DNA of 64,000 bases from Voacanga thouarsii (GCA_026120185.1 JANUWF010001281.1:2832501-2896500); one strand, 5' to 3'; counted from the first letter of the stretch, positions 47,691-60,099 are shown. The notes: generated by a model not told the origin, from the sequence alone. Numbers and translations are program-made.

Positions 47691-49570
47691 ATTGGTATAT
47701 AATCAAAAGGTCAAAGATGGAAGAAGGTGGAGATGATTGTTCATGCTTACCTTGAGGGTGTTCTTGAGCATTCAAGAAAATTCTGGTTTTTTTATCCAAA
47801 TGTGAGACTTTGATTTCAGTGTTTGATGTTAAAAATTGCAGGAATGGATTCACGAGAATGAGTATGTATAATCTAGAGTTTTTGGAGAAGATTGAAGTGG
47901 TTTTGAGTGGCCTTAGGCGTGATAATGGTAGTAGGTGTTCTTGGTGTTCTTGGAGGTTTCGAGAGAATAGAGAGAGAGCTGGCCAAAATTGCTGGAAAGA
48001 GTGGCCGACTGGTTTGGGAGGGTTTTGATAATTGAATTTTTAGATTTGAGAGGAAAAAGGAAAGCTGGTTTTTTGAAATTCAAAAGGAATATTTTTTGGA
48101 ATCAATTTTGGAAACAAATATGGTAAGAAGATCTTAGTTGATGGAGAGCTTTTGGAAGCTTCAATGGCAGGCTGATTGGTTGGGGTTTTTGCTAAGATGA
48201 ATGATGTTTGAAGGAGCTTTAGGGTGGCCGAAATATGGTGTGCAATGGTGAAGGAATTATCTGGTTGTTTGAGAGGTAATCTATGGTAGTTTGCTAAATA
48301 TTTTTCTAGAATTTTGGACTTCAATTAATGGCTTGATTGGAGTGATTGATGGAGAGATTTTTGGAGCAGCCATGGAGCTCTTTTTTGTGCAGAACACTGG
48401 AGAAGATGATGAACCTCAGTTCATGGCTGTTCAAGGTGAGTTTGTATAGAAAAATGGAGGATGTTTCGGACAAGGGTGAAGCAGGAACAAAGCTGGAAAT
48501 TCTGATTAGCTTTTCGCAAGCTTGCTGGAAATTTCTGGGCAGATTTTTCTGCCATGGTTCATTCGATTTGCTACAGGTTTGAAGGGATATTGGGAGGTCT
48601 TCTAAGGCTGGTTTCCAGCCTTCTTTATGGAGGATCGATAAGGTTGAATTGCTGGTTGAAAAGCTGGAAGAAACAGCTTGGTTTTTGGCTCACCAAGTTG
48701 CGAAATTGTCCAGGAAATTTTCCTGGTTTTCACAGCTTTTGTGCAGCTCGGTTTTGGCTGGAATTTTCAGTCCTCAAGCCAAGTGTAATGGTCATTTTTC
48801 TGGTAGCATTTGAGAGAGAAAGATGGCTAAAAATTTTGACAATTGGACTAATCAAGAAACTGGAGAATTTTCCAATTTACTACATGAAGAAGATGAACAC
48901 ACATAGGTTGGAGTTTGAAAGTGCAACCAATGAGACTAATTCTCTTCGGAACCTTCCACAACTCCTCCCTATTTTTGGTCAAGAAGATACCTCACATAGA
49001 CATTTTCGAAACCTCAATATCACAGAACATTGCTGGAATTTTCTAGAAACAAAGTTGGCTTAGATGAATTGAACAGCCTAATAGGTTAAGAAGTAAGGAA
49101 AGCTAGAGATCAAGAAGGATATGAATCCCATAGAAATTTTTGTAGGGTACAAGAGTAGGATTAGGACATTCTTATCATGTCTCCCTTAGGACAACACTCC
49201 TACTCTTCTCTAAGGCATGCAAGGGCCGAAATATAGCCTTCCTAAAAAAATAAAATAAAATTTAATCACGCTAAAACTCTAATGATAGAATTCGAACTCA
49301 AGACCTCAAGGATTTATTCCAAAGCTCTAACCACTAAACCAAAACAACTCCTGTTCTTATTTTCTCTCCCAAATATTTTTTTTCTATTTAATCCTCAAGC
49401 TATCTCCCTATTTCCTCTTCAAGCAAAATTACTATTTTGTCCTTCTTACTCGATAAACACAAATAAGCCATCTAGACTACAAATTACATATCCAAAGCAC
49501 ATAAAATCATATAAAAATATATTTATGCATGCGAGAAAATATGTTATGCATCCCGAGCCCCTTACTCTAG
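46473..49570 (-). repeat. Tekay-type 5' LTR, missing its first 25 bases
   Basis: It is colinear with 38167-41290, then stops at CTTACTCTAG where the partner continues for 25 bases to its terminus. GACCC follows at once. It has a (GA)n tract at 47631-47689 and the tRNA-like segment at 49283-49348. Confidence 0.92.
49283..49348 (-). promoter_or_regulatory. tRNA-like segment in LTR (copy 4)
   Basis: Minus-strand TTGGTTTAGTGG, TTAGAGC and GAGTTCGAATTC lie at the position matching copy 3. The A-box first base is kept and the TTCGA core of the B box is intact. Confidence 0.62.
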
Positions 49571-50470
49571 GACCCTTTACAGTCATCACTCATAATTTTT
49601 TTTCTCACCAATTTTTTCTTTCTTTCCTTGCTCCTTCTTGCCTTTTTGCCTTCAGGACCTCAAGAGAGTGCACCAAATTCACTTGTTACTTCTCCCCATG
49701 TTAACCCTCTTTTCAGCTAAAGGTCTTCAATGATCATTAAAAAGAGCATTTTTTTCAATTCACGCAAACAATAGTGTTATGTCTACTCATTATTTTTTCA
49801 ACTCAAATTAAAATTTTTTCAAAATTCTCCACAATCTTTTCTCTCAAAGATCTTTTATCAACTCACATTGTTCTTCATAACTCAAAGCTAGCAAAATTTA
49901 GATTTATAATACAAGAGTTAGCCAATAAACTCTTCCCATATTCATCATATCATCCATATTCAAATTAGAGGAGTTAAATAATATTCAAACACTAATACAC
50001 AAACAAGATTAATCAAAATTCTTAGGTCTTGACAAATATGCTATCTAACAAAACATATTTCATAAAAATCCACCTACTGAATGGCAAAACTCATATCCAA
50101 GTTAGGAAAAGAAATACAACCTTGCTTAACAATGAAAACCACTAAATTTTTTGAAAAAATTTTCACAGAATGATATGGAAAAAATATTTCTTCAACCTCA
50201 TTCTCCCCCCCCCCTTCCCACACTTAAACTGGATGCCCTTAATGACGAAAGATAGAATAATAGAAGTACAACCAAGAAGACCAAGATGAATAAAGAATAG
50301 GAATAAAGTAAAGAAGATACTTCCATTACATCGTAGTACCACCGTGTTTGAATCCACCACAAGGAAGGGTTATTACAAGAGTACCTACTTAAAAAGAAAC
50401 AAAACCAAAGAAAAACATAAATCTAGAAAAAGAAAGTAGAAATAAAATAAAAGATATGAAAAGAAAATCA
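49571..50470 (-). mobile_element. Athila 3' untranslated region, proximal part
   Basis: It joins to 38163 when the Tekay element is removed. On the minus strand it holds an internal polypurine module, TTTAAGTGTGGGAAGGGG, near 50210-50230. No ORF is convincing here. Confidence 0.75.
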
Positions 50471-51847
50471 CTAATCATAGAGGGTGACATCGAGATGTTC
50501 TAAAGTGCCAAGTTCTTCGCCCGCATATGCTTTCACTCGATTCCCATTAACCTTAAAGAGTCCCTTGGTTTGTGACACCTCAATAACGCCAAATGGGAAA
50601 ACATGGTGTATCTCATATGGCCCCGACCGTTTAGAAGTCAATTTACCCGAAAAGAGTCTAAGCCTAGTGTTAAATATTAACACTGTGTCTTCTTTTTTTA
50701 ACACTTTAGGAGAATGAATATGTCTATCATGCCACCATTTCATCTTATCATTGTAAATGCGAGAATTATGGTAAGCCTTATTTCACCACTCATCTAATTC
50801 ATTGATTTGGAGCAATCTCCGTTGAATTGCAAATTGAAGATCAAAATTGACAAGCTTAATCGCCCAATGTGCCCTGTGTTCAATCTCCACAGGTAGATGG
50901 CATAATTTCCCATACAGTAGTTTATAAGGGGTTATACCAATCAGAGTTTTTAAAAGCTGCCCTATAAGCCCAAAAAGTATCATCTAACTTCAAACTCCAA
51001 TCCTTTTGGGTATGATTAACCACCTTCTCCAAAATTCTTTTCAATTCTCTATTTACCACCTCAAGTTGCCCACTTGTTCGGGGGTAATAGGGGGTAGCAA
51101 ACTTATGAGTAAACCCTAAATGTTGGAGCACTTTGTCCAATTGGTTATTACAAAAATGTGCGCCCCTATCACTAATGAGGACCTTGGGGATGCCAAACTA
51201 GGTGAAAAGTTTTCTTAGGAATTTTACTATAACTCGTGCATCATTAGTAAGCAAGACTTATGCCTCAGCCCACTTTCATACCTACTCCAGTGCGACCAAA
51301 GAACTAGGAAAATGGCCAATGAATTTAATCCCCTAACAATAAAAAATTTCACAAGCTTGAAAATTTGTAATGGCATCTCATTAGATTTAAAAATGTTACC
51401 TGAACGTTGACACCTATCACAACTTTGAACAAACCTATAAGAATCCTTGAAGAGTGTAGGCCAATAAAAATAGGACTCAAGTACCTTGCTTGCAGTGTTG
51501 TTAGCTTGGTAGTGGCCTCCCGTGGGTCTTTTATGACAATGTTTCAAGATATTGGTGTTTACCACGGAATCCACACACCTTCAAATAATTTTATCCGCAC
51601 AACACCAGAATAAGTATGGATCTTCCCAAAAGTAATACATTACTTCGGAGAGAAATTTCTTCTTTTGTTGTGCATTGAAATCTTCCAGAATAATTCCTGC
51701 AACCAAGTAATTAGCAAAATCCGCATACCAAGGTAGTTGAGAAATCTCAGCATCAACAAGTAAAAGTTGTTCATCCAGGAAGGTATCATTGATATCTTCT
51801 TTAGCCAATGTCTCAAGGTTGGGATTTTCCAGCCTTGATAAGTGATC
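50471..51847 (-). pseudogene. Athila integrase
   Basis: It begins at DHLSRLENP, continuing the frame cut by the solo LTR at 51848. The zinc domain is visible (CHKRPTGGHY, then CDRCQRSG). The catalytic core is partly lost to stops and frame changes; the Glu region reads YYPRTSGQLEVVNRELK near 51050. The C-terminal region includes KDWSLKLDDTFWAYR, GKLCHLPVEIEHRAHWA, LRLFSGKLTSKRSGPYEI and IEV, a pattern I associate with Athila. Stop at 50471-50473. Confidence 0.88.
51843..51847. repeat. Target site duplication TGATC (left)
   Basis: TGATC recurs at 55609-55613. Removing 51848-55613 restores the Athila reading ADHLSRL. Confidence 0.92.
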
Positions 51848-54800
51848 TGTAACACCCCTACTAAAGGTAACAGCGGAAGCATCTCCAATCTAAGTGTCGC
51901 CCCGTCCAGTTACCCAGACAAGGGGTCTTTATAACAAGAAATCTAATAGAGTATTATCCAAAAAAGAAAATTTATGAACCTATTCTACTGTCACAGTGGT
52001 ATCGTCCTTTATCCGTAGGTTCTTCCAACTCCAGATCCTACAAAAGGTAAGATAAAAGACACGTGTGAGTGAAAAATTACCCAGTGAGTCCCGTGTGTGC
52101 TAATGTTTTATTAAAGAAGTAGAGTACACAAAACTTTTATGAAATAACATATTATTTGTTCATTAGAAATGAATCCAAAACTATTTAATGAAGAGTGTAT
52201 TCAGAACTCAATAATTTTTTTGGAAAACGGTGTTTCAACTTTCAAATCATTGTCCCATTTTTTTTTCCAATCACAGGCACTTCTCCAACAGAAGGTCGGC
52301 CTGTATGCAAGTCCCGTAATCCTTGCCTTCGGCTACACAGTCTCTTGAGCCAAGGACTGCACCTTATAGCACGTCACCCGTTTCATGCCGGAATGGTGAG
52401 CAGCATACAAATGTACCTCATCTTGCACTTAGGGATCTTTTACTTGCCACTATAAGCTAGGGGTCCCAATCTTGACGTCAATCACCATCGAGGTGGCAAG
52501 GGATTGAACACACTGAGTGTACCTACTTGGTATCATGTGAACAATCCACCATCATAATCAATAGGAAATTACCATGCTCAAAACGGCTAGCCAGGATGAC
52601 TCATCTCAATGTTCTGTCGCCCTGTTTGGAGTAAGACAATCCCCAGAACTGATCAGGTTACTTGGGGTCGTCTATCTCTAACATGGGCTAGTACAAAGAG
52701 CAACGTCCTTGCTGAGTACTCAACGTCACCAACCCCGTCTGACTGATCAGGCCAAAGGGTTATCTAATCTCACAGAATTTTTATATCAAAACAGTTTTAG
52801 GGAAAAACAACATTTTTTCCAAAATCATGTTGAAACCAGATAAAGGGTTCTATTCACACATCAAAACATGTTTCCAAGAGTATCTAGGTCATTTTCCCCA
52901 TACTCGATCACAAAAGTCATTTCCAAGGGTATTCAGGTCATTTTTCCCATACTCGATCACAAAAGACTTTTCGAGGGTATTTGGGTCATTTTACCCTTAC
53001 CCGATTTGAAAAATATTTACAAGAGTTCCACTAAGGATATTTCGATCATTTACCAAATACCCGAGTTCCAAAGGTTTTCATAAAATATTCCAATAAGGAC
53101 ATTTAGAACATTTACCAAATACCTGATTCCAAAAAGGAACTTATTTAAGGAAATCCAAAATTCTAATCTCAAAATTGGATTAAATTCAATGATTCCAAAC
53201 ATATTTCTATAAAATGTTCCAAGCGGTAAATAAAATAGCATTTCATGGAAAAACAATGCACACTAACTTTAAAAGAGTTTTAGAAATCCAAGGGACTCAT
53301 CTCGTGTCCTAAGCAATCATTTCCTTTCATGGCCGTTTAACCTTCGTTTCTACCGTTTTCGATGTTCCGTTGACCGTTTATTTCTAAACCTACATCAAAC
53401 ATCATTTTCGGGTCAATTCATGTTTGGCCGAAAAATAGCCGACGTCCTGCCGACATGCCCGACAGTTAGCCGACGTTCAACCGTCGTTTAGCCGATGGGG
53501 CCAACGGTTAGCCGATGAGGCCGATGCTTAGCCGTCGGTCAAGGAAAACATTTAACTTTCGTTCGCATCATTTTTCCGTCGTTTGATCAATTCTTTCGTT
53601 TTCCTTTTTCCACATCCTTCCCCCCTTCATAAACAATGGATTCACTTCATGTTTCCCCAATTAATTTATTCAAAATGACATAAGTTATCACCCTTAAGTC
53701 CATTTATTTTCGGACTACTTTCTGGAATTTCACTGGTTTGACACACCATTTTGTTTTATACATAACTTTCAATTTACAGCTCCGATTTGGCTCCATGATA
53801 TACCAAAATGACCGTAAGACTCTTAAATGTGATTATGTATAGTCTGTTTTTAGAGTTCTGGTTCCAGTATCATCGTACTGGGCAAAAACAGCCTCAATAG
53901 TTTTGACTTAGTTTCACTATTCATTCTTTCCTTAACATTCTGCAATTTTCCAGTTTGACACCCTAACTTGTTTTGCCCCTAATCCACAAATCCAAATGAT
54001 GTCAAACCAATTATAAAATATCCTTAAGACATTCCTTTACAATTTTAAATTCATGGAGTACCAATTCTATTGTCCATTTTGTTCAGTTTTGAACACAAAG
54101 ATCCAGTAGTAAAATCCCATTACTGATTTGGCACCTTTTACTATTTTCACCATAATTTTTTATCCGTAAATCTGATTAACCTCAAACTTGTTCTAAAATG
54201 TCTCTATGATCCTTCGATACAAAGATATATGCTGCTTTGTTCAAATCCAGAAACGTTACAGATTTACAAAACATAAAACCTCACAGAATTTTCTGCACAC
54301 AAGGACAGCTTTCACACAACTTCACCTAACTAGGTTCCATAATTCACACATAAACTTCTCACAATATATATACCAAAATGATCTCCATGCTTTATATAAT
54401 AACTTTACTTCAAGTAAGGTAGATCTTTAACATTTCTTTGCTGTGTTTGGAGTCTGAACAGTCCAAGCATCTTCTTGCTTTTCTCTCTCTCTTTCTCTCC
54501 TCTCCATTTCTGGTTTCTCTCTCTCTTTCTTCTCTATTTCCTTTTCCTTTCTCTTCCCTCTTTTATCTCTTGTTTGATCCAAAATTCTGGCTATCTAAAG
54601 CCATTTTAGTTGGCCTTCATGGCCTATATATAGAGGAATATGGTCTTCAAGTCAAAGGTGCATTAAATGGCCTTAACATTTGGAAGCCCTTGATTGGTCC
54701 ACTTAGCTACTTAGGTGTTCTTTGGAATATTCAAGAGTTCTATGGAATTCTTTAGAAAGTTCTTGCATGAATGTTCTTCTAACCATTCATAGAATCAACA

Positions 54801-55608
54801 TTTGGTGAGTTTTCATTGGTCCATATGGTGATGAAGTGTAGAAATTCCTAGAATTCTCAAGAATTAATAGATATTTTCTAATCTTACATGGCCATGCATA
54901 ATCAACCATGATTAACTTACTCAAATCAAGATTAGCTTAATTAAGCTTGATCAAACTTTTCATGTTTGTGGGCCATCGTTATTTATTTCTTGTGGGCCCT
55001 CTAAATTATCTCAAATTATCACAACCAATCAACTAGAAACACTTGACCTCATTAACCAATCAAATAGAAGCACTTGTCTTCATTAACCAATCACTAAACG
55101 ACACTTATTTTCATCCACCAATCATAAGAAGCCAAACATCCCATTTCCAACCGTAATTTTCTATTTTCTTCAGAAATGACCAAAATCGAGTCCATAATGA
55201 AAAAATATTTTGTTTCACTATCCAACTCCAAAAATTCCACTGAATCCATTGGTAACACTTAAATTCTTCAATTCCCTCTCTACTTGGTCAAATTTGCAGT
55301 CGACGTCACGAACGTGGTCAAAATGACGAAAATGCCACTGATACCCCGTGTAGTGCGTCTCATTGTACTGATCAATTTCTATTTCTAAAGTACCCTAAAA
55401 TTCTTATTTTATTAATCTTAATAGCCTTCCAAAAATTTAGAGTACGGGTAGAACAAATCTAATAATTACATCTAAGTCATGACAAAACTTTATTTCACCA
55501 AAGTATTCGTCTCAATACACTGATCAACTTTTGTTCTGGCCGTTGATATAAATTCTCATCTGATTACAGATAGTAGCCAACCGAAAGTTAAAAGGGTGGG
55601 GTGTTACA
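51848..55608 (-). repeat. Solo LTR of another gypsy family (3761 bp)
   Basis: It begins TGTAACACCCC and ends GGGGTGTTACA, a perfect 11-bp terminal inverted repeat, and is flanked by TGATC. The left 100 bp resemble the U5 end of the Tekay LTRs (GTCGCCCCGTCCA, GGGTCTTTATAAC), which gives the minus orientation. A minus-strand TATA box (CTATATATAGGCC) lies near 54623-54636. A CCGAC-rich array lies at 53438-53540. No internal sequence is present. Confidence 0.9.
53438..53540 (+). repeat. Array of CCGAC/CCGAT motifs inside the solo LTR
   Basis: GCCGAC occurs at 53438, 53449 and 53469, and CCCGAC at 53458, followed by CCGTCG, two TAGCCGATG and TAGCCGTCGG, all within about 100 bp. GCCGAC equals the DRE/CRT core bound by DREB/CBF factors in plants. 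By the TATA position it lies in the transcribed part of the LTR. Confidence 0.55.
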
Positions 55609-55990
55609 TGATCCGCAGGTAAATTTTTTGCACCCTTTTTTTCTCTAATTTCTAAGTCAAATTCCTGCAACAATAAAACCCATCTTATCAATCTTAGTTT
55701 GTAATCATGCTTGTTCAGTAGGTACTTAAGGGCAGAATGATCTGTATACATAATGGCTTTGGACAAAACAAGATAAGAATAAAATTTATCAAAAGCAAAC
55801 ATTATTATCGGCATCTCTTTCTCCATTGTGGCGTAGTTCCCTTGCGCCACCATAAGAGTTTTTCTTGCATAGTAAATTGGTTTAAAGTGATTATTCCTGC
55901 TTTGTCAAAGCACTCACCCATTTCATAGTTACTTGCATCACACATTAGTTCAAAAAGAAGAGACCAATCCGGTGCAATTACAATAGGAGA
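55609..55990 (-). pseudogene. Athila RNase H
   Basis: It contains ELMCDASNYEMG (catalytic Asp region), [34 protein letters not shown] and [14 protein letters not shown], ending KNLPAD at the solo LTR. Frame changes separate the pieces. Confidence 0.88.
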
Positions 55991-57090
55991 ATTCATCATT
56001 TCTTTTTAAGCACATTGAAAGCATTGAGACATTTTTCATCAAAATCAAAAGTAGCATCTTTTTCAAGCAAAGACATAAGGGGTTTAGAAATCTTTGAGAA
56101 ATCCAAGATAAACCTCCTATATAAACCTGCATGCCCAAGAAAGTTTCAAATTACCTTCACGGAAGTTGGAGGAGGGAGTTTTTCAATTGCCTCAATTTTG
56201 GCCCTATCAACCTCAATACCTTTCCTTGAAATCTTGTGTCCCAATACTATACCTTCTTGCACCATGAAGTGGCATTTTTTTCAATTAAGCATGACGTTGG
56301 TCTCTTCACACCGTTGAAGTACCTTTTCTAAATTGGTCAAACACAAATTAAAAGAATCACCAAAAATAGAAAAATCATCCATAAATACCTCCATGATGTC
56401 TCCCACAAGCCCTTCGAAAATAGCCATCATATACCTTTGGAATGTTCTGGGGCCATTGAAAAGACCAAAAAGTATACAACGATATGCAAAAGTACCAAAA
56501 GGACATGTAAATGTAGTATTTTCTTGATCTACCAGTACTATGGGAATTTGAAAGTATCTGGAAAAACCATCCAAGAAGTAATAAAACTCATGTCTGGCCA
56601 ATCATTCTAACATTTGGTCAATGAAAATGAGTGGAAAATGGTCATTCCTAGTTGCCTCATTTAGTTCTATAATCAATGCAAACCCTCCAAGCGATTACCA
56701 ATCTCATCGGGATCAACTCATTTTTTTTATTAGGGCTCACAGTCATTCCTCTCTTCTTTCATACCACTTCTGTTGGACTAACCTAAATACTATCAAAAAT
56801 AGGGTAAATGATGTCGGAATCTAGGAGTTTAATCAACCCATCTTTTACCACATTACTCATGTTTAGGTTCAACCTACGTTGGGGTTATATAATGGGTTTG
56901 GCTCCTTCTTCCAACAAGATTTTGTAAGTACAAAAGAAATGGCTAATTCCTTTAATATCCACAATTTTTCATGCAATGACTCCTTTATATTTTCTCAATA
57001 GACTTACCAATTTGGTCTTTTGTTCATAAGTAAGGTCTTTGGCAAAGATCACAGGCAATTTTGCACCTTTTGTCAAAAATGCATGTTCCA
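55991..57090 (-). pseudogene. Athila reverse transcriptase, N-terminally truncated
   Basis: From about 57088 the minus strand reads [18 protein letters not shown], a segment typical of the Athila pol N-terminus. RT motifs follow: FPLPFI-like region, YYFLDGFSRYFQIPI, TFTCPFGTFAYR, LFGLFNGPRTFQRYMMAIF and the catalytic FMDD (near 56370-56381). Several stops and frame changes are present. Gag, protease and the 5' LTR are absent because the element is joined to a Reina-type element here. Confidence 0.85.
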
Positions 57091-57815
57091 AAGAGGGTTA
57101 ATGGATTAAACCCATAAACAAATTGAAATGGAGAGTATGAAGTGGTAGAATGGACAGTTCTATTATAGGCAAACTTTATATATGGAAGATATTATTTCCC
57201 AATTTTTAGGTTCCTCTTGATTATTGCCCGTAGTAATTACGTGAGGATTCGATTGACAACCTCCGTTTGTCCATCCGTTTGTGGGTGACAAGTTGTAGAA
57301 AATAACAAATTAGTTCCAAGTTTTGCCGGTAATATTCTCCAAAAAAGACTTAAAAATTTGGAATCCCTATCTAATACTATGCTCCGTGGTAATCTGTGTA
57401 ATCGTAGAACTTCCTTGAAGAATAAACCTGCAATGCGAGTAGCATCTTTAGTTTTTACACAAGGAATAAAATGAGTCATCTTAGAAAATCGCTCAACAAC
57501 TACAAAGATGGAATCCCTTCCCCCCTTAGTCCGTGGCAATCTTAATATGAAATCCATTAAAATATCTAATCAAGGTGCATTAGGGACAGGTAAAGGATTA
57601 TATAAACCTTAGGGTAGTGTTTTAGACTTGGCCTTTCTACGTGTAATGCATGAATTACAATGTCTCTCTACATCTCCCCTAACTTTTTGCCAATAAAAAT
57701 GCTCTTGCAAAATGCCTAATATTTTTTAAATCCCAAAATGTCCCATTAATCCTCCTCCATGAGCTTCCCTCACTAACAATTCTCTCAATGATTCCTTTGG
57801 TATGCAAAGTCTACA
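57091..57815 (-). pseudogene. Reina-type integrase, C-terminally truncated
   Basis: It contains [20 protein letters not shown] (first catalytic Asp), [24 protein letters not shown] (second Asp, with the preceding Ser lost), and [15 protein letters not shown] (Glu). It then reads [20 protein letters not shown] and breaks at about 57090. The rest of the C-terminus is missing. Confidence 0.87.
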
Positions 57816-58480
57816 CTATTTAATCAAATACCCATCATGCCTATAAAATTTTTGAAAGGCATATTTTTCAGAAGCATGATAAATCTCTCCAAAATCATCA
57901 TCCTTTGCATGCAAGTCCTTAATGACCTCAAAGCTAAGCAATTTTTTATCCAAGGAATTTAAAAGCACATACTTGTGAGATAATGCATCGGTTACTATAT
58001 TATCCTTACCTTTCTTGTATTTAATCACGTATGGAAATGTACTAATGAACTCAATCCACTTGGCATGCCTTTTGTTCAACTTTTGTTGCCCTTTAAGGTG
58101 CTTTAATGTTTCATGATCTTTATGGATATAAATTCCTAAGGTAACAAATAATGTTGCCTGGGCTACAAAGTCCTCACTAATTTATATAATTCCTTGCCAT
58201 AAGTGAAATAATTCAAGGGTGCTCTCGATAACTTCTCACTAAAATATGCAATAGGTTTTTTTATCTTGAGTCAACACAACAGCTATTCCTATTCCACTAG
58301 CATCACATTCCACTTCAACAACCTTCTCAAAGTCAGGTAAGGACAACAATGGTGTTACGCTTAATTTTGATTTCAAAGCATTGAAAGCCTTTTTTTGTTC
58401 TTCTCCCCACCTAAAACCAACATTCGTTTTTACAACATCAGTCAATAGGGCAGCTAGTGTGCTAAAGTTTCTGATGAAAT
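57816..58480 (-). pseudogene. Reina-type RNase H
   Basis: VGFRWGEEQKKAFNALKSKL and VVEVECDASGIGIAVVL mark the start of the domain. [19 protein letters not shown] and [18 protein letters not shown] mark its end. Stops and frame changes lie near 58140-58250. Confidence 0.87.
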
Positions 58481-59411
58481 GTCTGTAAAAACTGGCTAAT
58501 CCATGAAAATGTCTTACCTCAGTCTCAAATGTAGGTATTGGCCAATCCTATATTGCCTTGACCTTCTCTTCATCAACTTCAATACCCTCCAAACTTGTAA
58601 CATAACCAAGAAAGGTTACCTTTTCCAATCAAAATGAAAATTTTTTAATATTCGCATATAACCTTTCTCTTCTAAGGGCAATAATCACACATTTAAGATG
58701 ATGCAAATGATCTTCATAAGTTTGGCTGTAAATCAAAATGTCATCAAAATACACCATAGCAAATTTTCCACTATACTCTCGCAACACATAATGCATTAAT
58801 CTCGTGAAATTACTAGGTGTATTTGATAACCCGAATGGCATCATAAGCCACCCATATAAATTCTGTTTGGTCTTAAATGTAGTTTTCCATTCATCACCTT
58901 TCGTAATCCTAATCTGATGATATTTGGATTTCAAATTAATTTTTGGCACAAGATCCATGCAATTCATCCAAAAAATCATCAATTCTATGGATAAGGTATT
59001 AGTATTTTATCATTATGTTGTTGATGGAGCTACAGTCAACACACATTCTTCATTATCCATCTTTCTTAGGCACCAACAACACTGGAACTGCACTTGGACT
59101 CAAACTCTCTAAAACATGACATTTCTTGAGCAACTCATCAACTTGCCTTTGCAATACCTTAACTTCTTTAGGGTTGCATCTATAAGCTAGCATTTTGGAA
59201 TGACAGCCCCCGGGATGAAATCAATTTGATCTTCTATTTCTCGAATGGGTTCCAATCCTTCGGGTACTTCTTTTGGGAAAGAATCTTGAAATTCATCAAC
59301 AAGACCTACAATTTCACAAGGTAAAGAGATAGTAGTATTATCAGTAGTAACAAAAATCCCTTTACAAATTAAAAGATAAACTGCTTCATTAGCTTTAGTA
59401 GCTTCTACCAC
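58481..59411 (-). pseudogene. Reina-type reverse transcriptase
   Basis: It contains FQDSFPKEVPEGLEPIREIE and DQIDFIPGA at the N-terminus, then KINLKSKYHQIRI, DEWKTTFKTK, LMMPFGLSNTPSNFTRLM and the catalytic YFDD (near 58747-58758), then LYANIKKFSF. Stops and a gap lie at about 58983-59190. Confidence 0.88.
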
Positions 59412-59930
59412 CTCTCTCTCTTTTGCAAAGAAATTTACTCGTTTCTTATCTCTTCTCTCTTATTTTCCTTCTCTCTTTTCCTTTTTTTCTCTCTCAGTGT
59501 TCTCATTCTCAATTTTTTCTCTTTTTCTTGAACACTCTTTTTCTTCTTCTTTTCTCTCATGATCTTTTGATCTCTACTTACTTCACTTGGAGACATAAGT
59601 AGAAGAATGAATTTCTTTCCCTCCTTATACACAGTATAAGGGTTTTTTTTCTCGTCATGCACTACTCCCCTATTATATTGCCATGGTCTCTGTAAAAATA
59701 GGTGGCTTGGCTGCATGGGAACAACATCACATAAGATCTTATCCTTATATTTCCCCATGTCGAATGCAATCATGGCTTGTTTATTAACCTTCAATTCCCT
59801 AATTTTATTTAGTTATTGTAACTTGTATGGCTGTGGATGCTTCCTTATTTCCAAGACTATTTCTTCCACTACGTTAGGACTTATAACATTGGTGCAATTC
59901 CCACTATCAATGATTACACTACAAGGTACT
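59412..59930 (-). pseudogene. Reina-type protease region
   Basis: IIDSGNCTNVIS keeps the Asp-Ser-Gly triad (near 59899-59907). KVNKQAMIAFDMGKYKD, ILCDVVPMQPSHLFLQRPWQ and YNRGVVHDEKKNPYTV follow, a string characteristic of this lineage. A lysine and glutamate-rich low-complexity segment (59435-59560) leads to the RT. Confidence 0.83.
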
Positions 59931-60099
59931 TGATTGATGAAGCATCTTGTATAAAAGATATTCTGCTCATTCTCCTTCACTTGTGTACTCAAAGACTCCT
60001 AGCTACACCAAGTAATGCATACACCTACCCAACTGCTTCACCTTCTTCACTCAATATTTCTTCTTCTTTTTGAATTTTCCCCAAGTTTTCATATTCCTC

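Larger units (their letters stand above)
38164..49570 (-). mobile_element. Complete Ty3/gypsy Tekay/Del-type (chromovirus) retrotransposon, 11.4 kb, inactive
   Basis: On the minus strand the order is 5' LTR (49570-46473), Met-type primer site, extra ORF, gag, protease, RT, RNase H, integrase with chromodomain, polypurine tract, and 3' LTR (41315-38167). GACCC flanks it at 38159-38163 and 49571-49575. The 5' LTR lacks its first 25 bases, and three extra bases (ATT) lie at the other end. The polyprotein frame (45654-41362, about 1431 codons) has about two dozen stops by my reading. Confidence 0.92.
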
